The notes under the pieces are model-generated. The model was not told the DNA's origin. It made no database searches and saw only the letters and a program-made list of their open reading frames with translations. A stretch of DNA of 64,000 nt, taken from NCBI RefSeq assembly GCF_001403735.1, contig NZ_CXPG01000017.1, forward strand, positions 1 through 64,000, in the 5' to 3' direction. Positions 60,067 to 64,000 of the stretch are shown here, piece after piece. Source of the DNA: Jannaschia rubra (GTDB taxonomy: Bacteria; Pseudomonadota; Alphaproteobacteria; Rhodobacterales; Rhodobacteraceae). Each line of letters starts with the position of its first letter. The stretch's first letter is position 1. Made by a program: the position numbers and the translations under genes.

Positions 60067-60651
60067 TCAGGTCTGACGTGCGACGCGCCATCTGGCCCAG
60101 TCTTCAGGCGTGTCGAGGTCGGTCAGGGCGCGGCGTCCGGGCAGCGCGACGTGCTGGGGCGGATGACGTTCCAGAACTGATCGTGCCCCGGTATCGCCCG
60201 TCAGGGCGGACAACCTGGGGAACAGCGAGCGGTGGAAGATGACAGGCTGGCCCTGCGACCCATCCTCCGCCGTGGCCTGCATCGTCGCAGCATCCGATCG
60301 CTGCCAGGCCTCGACCATCCTTGCCATTTCCTCAGTCCCTATCTCTGGCATGTCGGCGAGATGGATCATCAAGGCATCGGCGCCGCAAACCGCGACCCCT
60401 GAACGGATCGAGGCGGACATCGCGCGATCCGCGACGTCGACGAGAAGGGCGGGGGTGTCGCCAAGCCACGCCCGTCGCGACCTGTCGTTTGCCGGCAGGG
60501 TCACGATGACCTCGGCCGCCGCGGCGCAGGCGGCCCGGACCGCGCGGAGGATCAGGGGTGTGCCGTCGATCTCCTGCAGAAGCTTGTCATCGCCGCGCAT
60601 CCGCCGGGAGGCGCCAGCGGCAAGGATCAGGATGGCGGGCGGCGGGCGCAT
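60067..60651 (-). CDS. MobA-like NTP transferase (molybdenum cofactor cytidylyl/guanylyltransferase family)
   Basis: This is a 194-residue member of the NTP_transf_3 family. It shows the nucleotide loop 'ILILAAGASRRMRGDDKLLQEIDG', 'MIHLADMPEIGTEEM' (metal-binding Asp), 'GQPVIFHRSLFPRLSALTGDTGARSVL' and 'LTDLDTPEDWARW'. Relatives (MocA) add CMP to molybdopterin for xanthine-dehydrogenase-type enzymes, others act on sugars. Its partner enzyme is not nearby. The ATG at 60651 gives the typical short N-terminus. Confidence 0.88.
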   Translation of the reverse strand: MRPPPAILILAAGASRRMRGDDKLLQEIDGTPLILRAVRAACAAAAEVIVTLPANDRSRRAWLGDTPALLVDVADRAMSASIRSGVAVCGADALMIHLADMPEIGTEEMARMVEAWQRSDAATMQATAEDGSQGQPVIFHRSLFPRLSALTGDTGARSVLERHPPQHVALPGRRALTDLDTPEDWARWRVARQT

Positions 60652-60789
60652 GCCGAACCCTAGTCCCGCGGTGATCCGCGGGCAACGGCCGCGGGCCGGT
60701 GGCCGCGGGCAGAGAACAAATCCCGACAAGACCCTTCCCGCGCCGCGCCGCAGCGTCTAATCCAGAGGGAACGGACGGGAGGAGCGGCC

Positions 60790-62322
60790 ATGAAGGACAT
60801 TCTCGGACAGCTGGAGATCCGGCGCGAACAGGCGCGGCAGGGCGGTGGCGAACGCCGCATCGCGGCCCAGCACCAGAAGGGCAAGCTGACGGCACGGGAG
60901 CGGATCGAGCTTCTGCTGGACGAGGACAGCTTTGAGGAGTTCGACATGTTCGTGGCCCACCGCGCCACCGACTTCGGCATGGCGGACGACCGCCCGGCGG
61001 GCGACGGCGTGGTAACGGGATGGGGCACGGTGAACGGACGCCTCGTCTATGTCTTCAGTCAGGATTTCACCGTCTTCGGCGGCAGCCTGTCGGAAACCCA
61101 TGCCCAGAAGATCTGCAAGATCCAGGATATGGCGCTCCAGAACGGCGCGCCGGTGATCGGCCTGAACGATTCCGGCGGTGCGCGCATCCAGGAAGGTGTC
61201 GCCTCGCTCGCGGGCTATGCCGAGGTGTTCCAACGCAACATCGACGCGTCCGGTGTCATTCCCCAGATTAGCGTCATCATGGGGCCCTGCGCAGGCGGCG
61301 CGGTCTATTCGCCGGCGATGACCGACTTCATCTTCATGGTGCGCGACTCGAGCTACATGTTCGTGACCGGGCCTGACGTAGTGAAGACCGTCACGAACGA
61401 GGTCGTCACCGCCGAGGAGCTGGGCGGCGCGGCGACGCATACGAAGAAATCCGGCGTGGCGGACCTCGCCTTCGAGAACGACGTCGTGGCCTTGGCCGAG
61501 ACACGCCGCCTGATCGACTTTCTGCCGCTGTCGAACCGCGAGAAGCCCCCGGTCCGGCCGTTCTTCGACGATCCGGGTCGAGTGGACGACAGCCTCGACA
61601 CGCTGATCCCGGACAATCCCAACAGCCCTTACGACATGGCCGAGCTGATCACGAAGCTCGCCGACGAGGGCGATTTCTTCGAGTTGCAGCCCGACTTCGC
61701 CCGCAACATCCTGACCGGCTTCATCCGGATCGAGGGACGAACCGTGGGCGTCGTTGCCAATCAGCCGATGGTGCTCGCCGGATGTCTCGACATCGACTCC
61801 TCGCGCAAGGCGGCGCGGTTCGTTCGGTTCTGCGACGCCTTCGAGATTCCGCTGCTGACGCTGGTGGATGTTCCCGGCTTCCTGCCCGGCACGGCCCAAG
61901 AGTTCGGCGGCGTGATCGTGCATGGCGCCAAGCTGCTCTTCGCCTATGGCGAGGCCACGGTGCCGAAGGTCACGCTCATCACGCGCAAGGCCTATGGCGG
62001 CGCCTATGACGTGATGGCGTCCAAGCACCTTAAAGGCGATTTCAACTATGCCTGGCCCACGGCCGAGATTGCCGTGATGGGCGCGAAGGGCGCGGTCGAG
62101 ATCCTGTATCGGTCCGAGCTGGGCGAGCCGGAGAAGATCGCGGCGCGCACCAAGGACTATGAAGATCGCTTCGCAAACCCTTTCGTGGCCGCGGAGAAGG
62201 GTTTCATTGACGAGGTGATCCAACCCCGAATGACGCGCAAGCGGATCGCCCGCGCCTTTGCCTCGCTGCGCAGCAAGCGGCAGGAACGGCCCTGGCGTAA
62301 GCACAACACGATTCCGCTGTGA
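60790..62322 (+). CDS. pccB: Propionyl-CoA carboxylase beta subunit
   Basis: PccB is the carboxyltransferase of propionyl-CoA carboxylase, giving methylmalonyl-CoA. The 510-residue product shows '[23 protein letters not shown]', oxyanion-hole regions '[21 protein letters not shown]' and '[16 protein letters not shown]', '[15 protein letters not shown]', '[12 protein letters not shown]', and C-terminal 'RKHNTIPL'. It probably drains propionyl-CoA formed by AcuI from DMSP/acrylate as well as from odd-chain and amino-acid breakdown. The alpha subunit gene (pccA) is not in the window; in relatives it lies a few genes downstream. Confidence 0.97.
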   Translation: MKDILGQLEIRREQARQGGGERRIAAQHQKGKLTARERIELLLDEDSFEEFDMFVAHRATDFGMADDRPAGDGVVTGWGTVNGRLVYVFSQDFTVFGGSLSETHAQKICKIQDMALQNGAPVIGLNDSGGARIQEGVASLAGYAEVFQRNIDASGVIPQISVIMGPCAGGAVYSPAMTDFIFMVRDSSYMFVTGPDVVKTVTNEVVTAEELGGAATHTKKSGVADLAFENDVVALAETRRLIDFLPLSNREKPPVRPFFDDPGRVDDSLDTLIPDNPNSPYDMAELITKLADEGDFFELQPDFARNILTGFIRIEGRTVGVVANQPMVLAGCLDIDSSRKAARFVRFCDAFEIPLLTLVDVPGFLPGTAQEFGGVIVHGAKLLFAYGEATVPKVTLITRKAYGGAYDVMASKHLKGDFNYAWPTAEIAVMGAKGAVEILYRSELGEPEKIAARTKDYEDRFANPFVAAEKGFIDEVIQPRMTRKRIARAFASLRSKRQERPWRKHNTIPL

Positions 62323-62415
62323 ACGCTGGCGGTGCAAGACCCGGGCCGGGACGGACGAATGCCATAACAGGAACCTGCGCGTCGCTGTTATTGTTCATCC
62401 CGAAAGGAGGACGCC

Positions 62416-62679
62416 ATGGCCAAGGAAAGCAGCAACAGCATCAAGGACGCGGATACCTACGAAGCCTTGCGCGATCAGGGCGCATCGAAGGAAAAGGCGG
62501 CCCGGATCGCCAATGCGCAGGCGAACCCGGACATGCATCCTTCGAAGAAAGGTGGAAAAGCCCCACCCTACGAGGAGTGGACGAAGGACGATCTCTACGA
62601 CCAGGCACAGGAACTCGATATCGAGGGTCGGTCCGACATGACCAAGGACCAGCTGATCGACGCGCTTCGCAACCACTGA
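62416..62679 (+). CDS. Small Rho-N/SAP-like domain protein (DUF7218-type)
   Basis: This 87-residue soluble protein has an N-terminal charged part ('SNSIKDADTYEALRDQGASKEKAARIANAQA', quoted in part) and a C-terminal helix-extended-loop-helix like the Rho termination factor N-terminal domain ('WTKDDLYDQAQELDIEGRSDMTKDQLIDALRNH', quoted in part). Such proteins may bind nucleic acid, and many are stress-associated in alphaproteobacteria. A strong AAAGGAGG ribosome site suggests high expression. The role is unknown. Confidence 0.88.
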   Translation: MAKESSNSIKDADTYEALRDQGASKEKAARIANAQANPDMHPSKKGGKAPPYEEWTKDDLYDQAQELDIEGRSDMTKDQLIDALRNH

Positions 62680-62693
62680 CATGGTTCCGGCGG

Positions 62694-63080
62694 ATGGCAG
62701 GCGGCGCGCTTCTGTCCCTCACCTTCGCGTTTTCCGCCGTGGCGCAGGGTGCCATCCCCTCCGGGCAGGCGATAATCCTGTGGGAAATCGTCTGGGAACG
62801 CGTCGAAGGCGGCACCACGCAGGCGGTCCTAAGGTTCATCGCACCGGGCATCGCGCGGGACACCGGTTCCATTGATGCGGCCGCAGCCATGGCGGACATC
62901 GACTGGCTCTGTGCGACGCATGCCGTGCCGCTGGCCCTGTTACCGGCTGCACGTGCGGAGACCTATGTCGTGACGATCATGGATCGTGCTGTCGCGCGCG
63001 GTGAGGCTGATGCCGAAGCGACACAGTATTTTGGAATTTACGCCATTACTGACGGCAAATGTTCGCCCGAGGATTTCTGA
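62694..63080 (+). CDS. DUF6497 family exported protein
   Basis: This 128-residue protein has a signal peptide ('MAGGALLSLTFAFSAVAQG'). The mature part ('IPSGQAIILWEIVWERVEGG', 'AMADIDWLCATHAVPLAL', 'VVTIMDRAVARGEADAEATQYFGIYAI', ending 'CSPEDF') matches the Rhodobacterales DUF6497 pattern. It has two Cys that could form a disulfide in the periplasm. The function is unknown. The ATG lies 14 bp after the previous stop and has only a GGCGG-like ribosome site. This gene often sits between pccB and pccA in relatives. Confidence 0.8.
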   Translation: MAGGALLSLTFAFSAVAQGAIPSGQAIILWEIVWERVEGGTTQAVLRFIAPGIARDTGSIDAAAAMADIDWLCATHAVPLALLPAARAETYVVTIMDRAVARGEADAEATQYFGIYAITDGKCSPEDF

Positions 63081-63198
63081 TGGAAGAAATTCTGCGATCA
63101 TTGGGCTTGCAGGAACCATCGGCGCGCCCCAAGGGTTTCGGGGGAGGGGACGTGCACCGACTCTGCCGACTACCCCCGCAATTCGACAGGAGAAATAA

Positions 63199-63333
63199 AT
63201 GCAGAACATCATCAAAGTCGTCGCCATCCTCGGCGTCACTGCAGCTCTCGGCGCTTGCGCCGGCAAGACCCAGAACGACCAGGACGTCGTTTACGTGCCG
63301 GTTCAGCCCGAGCCCGTCTCGACCAAGTACTGA
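63199..63333 (+). CDS. Small lipoprotein (44 residues)
   Basis: This very short gene encodes a lipoprotein. The signal sequence 'MQNIIKVVAILGVTAALGAC' ends in lipobox LGAC (Cys20), followed by a 24-residue mature tail 'AGKTQNDQDVVYVPVQPEP' and 'VSTKY'. The ribosome site CAGGAGA is well placed and a terminator follows 53 bp after the stop. Similar tiny lipoproteins occur near pccB in Rhodobacterales. Lipidation and outer-membrane location are inferred from the lipobox. Confidence 0.82.
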   Translation: MQNIIKVVAILGVTAALGACAGKTQNDQDVVYVPVQPEPVSTKY

Positions 63334-63385
63334 CCATTGCGACGCCGGCCGGGCATTCCTCGGCCGCGACGATCTCGATGTTCCA

Positions 63386-63424
63386 CGGCCGGACCCTTGC
63401 GCTTGCGCGGATCCGGCCGTTTTT
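63386..63424 (+). terminator. Terminator after the small lipoprotein
   Basis: An 8-bp stem CGGCCGGA/TCCGGCCG with an inner GCGC/GCGC pairing in the loop is followed by five T. It ends the lipoprotein transcript. Confidence 0.8.
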
Positions 63425-63819
63425 GATTCCGCAGTGATGGGCGACGATATGCCGGGAGATTTGCGGATTGTCGCCAATGGCGAGGTAGTGGCACAAGGGC
63501 GGCGGCAAACCGGCAGAATTCGGCGGCGCATGTATCGAAATTCGTTCCCTCATTGTCCGTGTTCGACGGCTCACGATGGAGGGCCGTGCTCTGCGAACGG
63601 TGTCGGACACGTGACGTCTATATCTTTTTCATGGCCGCCATCGTTTTTGCCGCGTTATCCGCGCCGACGGGCCGTTTTGCGAGTGACACGAGACCCAAGG
63701 CAATCATCTTCGTCAGGTCAAAGCCTGCCTTGGACTAGGTTCTCACGGTTTGATCCCCTTATGGCGCATAGAGACCGCCGCGCCTTGGCATCGCGGTCGG
63801 CTGCTCCGGGGGACAGGAC
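63425..63819. other. Gap with no supported gene
   Basis: Several short open frames exist (for example 63553-63738 on the plus strand with a hydrophobic stretch 'IFFMAAIVFAALSA', and 63236-63610 on the minus strand), but none has a good ribosome site or known family. The sequence from about 63600 to 63740 is less GC-rich than average, which fits an upstream regulatory region for the next gene. Confidence 0.4.
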
Positions 63820-64000
63820 ATGATGAAGCATCGCGGCTTTCCGGGCCGGCTTCCCGGGACGGATTTCCAGTTTACTGTCCGCCGCGCCAACCCGCGGGGC
63901 GTCACGCCGATCATTCGGCGCGAACGGTTCAAGGACCGGCGGCCGCCCGACAGAGCCGCTGACCGTGGCTTCCTGCAGGCTCTGATCGAGCATTTCGGAG
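63820..64000 (+). CDS. Partial open reading frame at the right edge (hypothetical)
   Basis: An ATG at 63820 opens a frame that runs without a stop to the end of the window (60 codons). It begins 'MMKHRGFPGRLPGTDFQFTV' and continues with an Arg/Pro-rich part, ending 'FLQALIEHFG'. Third positions are GC-rich as in real genes here, and a GGGGGACAGG stretch precedes it. I do not recognise it. It could be a gene in the pccB-pccA region or chance. Confidence 0.35.
   Translation, partial: MMKHRGFPGRLPGTDFQFTVRRANPRGVTPIIRRERFKDRRPPDRAADRGFLQALIEHFG

Noticed and set aside
63236-63610. Minus-strand 124-codon frame near the lipoprotein
   Set aside because: It is antisense to the lipoprotein and its terminator, with Arg-rich shadow-like composition and no ribosome site.

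Overview
The window looks like a chromosomal segment of an alphaproteobacterium of the order Rhodobacterales (roseobacter / Rhodobacter relatives). Four things point there: very high GC with dense GTGA/ATGA gene overlaps; a circularly permuted two-piece tmRNA; a CtrA-SciP pair together with GTTC-N7-GTTC SOS boxes; and family-typical synteny (trpGDC-moaC-moeA-lexA, phr-cfa-trgAB-cysK, dmdA-acuI, cysS-cimA). Apart from one decayed left edge it is a well-kept core-genome region with no prophage, CRISPR array, rRNA or recognisable tRNA.

Layout. 1-1.9 kb is an insertion-sequence graveyard holding frameshifted or deleted remnants of an IS256-family and an IS5-family transposase, followed by unidentified sequence. 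1.9-8.1 kb holds guaA, a divergent MttB-like methyltransferase, a minus-strand sspB-fumC-DUF4169-RHH operon, and ssrA (tmRNA) directly upstream of the gene for its ClpXP adaptor SspB. 8.1-15 kb carries an orphan polyamine-type binding protein, a five-gene coupled operon DUF2182-DUF1326-DinB-dmdA-acuI (DMSP demethylation / acrylyl-CoA reduction), and a BCCT transporter. 15-25 kb is a stress block: photolyase, cyclopropane fatty acid synthase, trgAB-cysK (tellurite), a large MscS channel, AlaX and PutP. 25-31 kb has gltA, gltX, comEC and lexA. 31-35 kb is trpG-trpD-trpC-moaC-moeA. 35-40 kb has a YibQ-type deacetylase, bpt, RDD and DUF2852 proteins and mnmA. 40-45.5 kb has sciP, ctrA, ligA and recG. 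45.5-46 kb holds a hidden 41-residue membrane microprotein behind an SOS box. 46-52.8 kb has a soluble MCP-like protein, an IscU-like scaffold, hisI, edd-eda, a PEP-mutase-family protein and an aminotransferase. 52.8-58 kb is cysS-cimA-squalene/phytoene synthase-like (with an Ile-rich candidate leader peptide), flavin reductase and agmatinase. 58-64 kb has a peroxiredoxin, lipA, a MobA-like nucleotidyltransferase, pccB, small proteins and a lipoprotein.

How it works together. The organism appears to be a marine-type heterotroph that takes up and demethylates DMSP (BCCT, DmdA), reduces acrylyl-CoA to propionyl-CoA (AcuI), may carboxylate it (PccB), uses the Entner-Doudoroff pathway (Edd/Eda) and makes isoleucine from citramalate (CimA). 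Regulatory DNA ties several genes into the CtrA and SOS networks: CtrA-like boxes precede ctrA, lexA, comEC and an MCP gene, and LexA boxes precede lexA and the microprotein.
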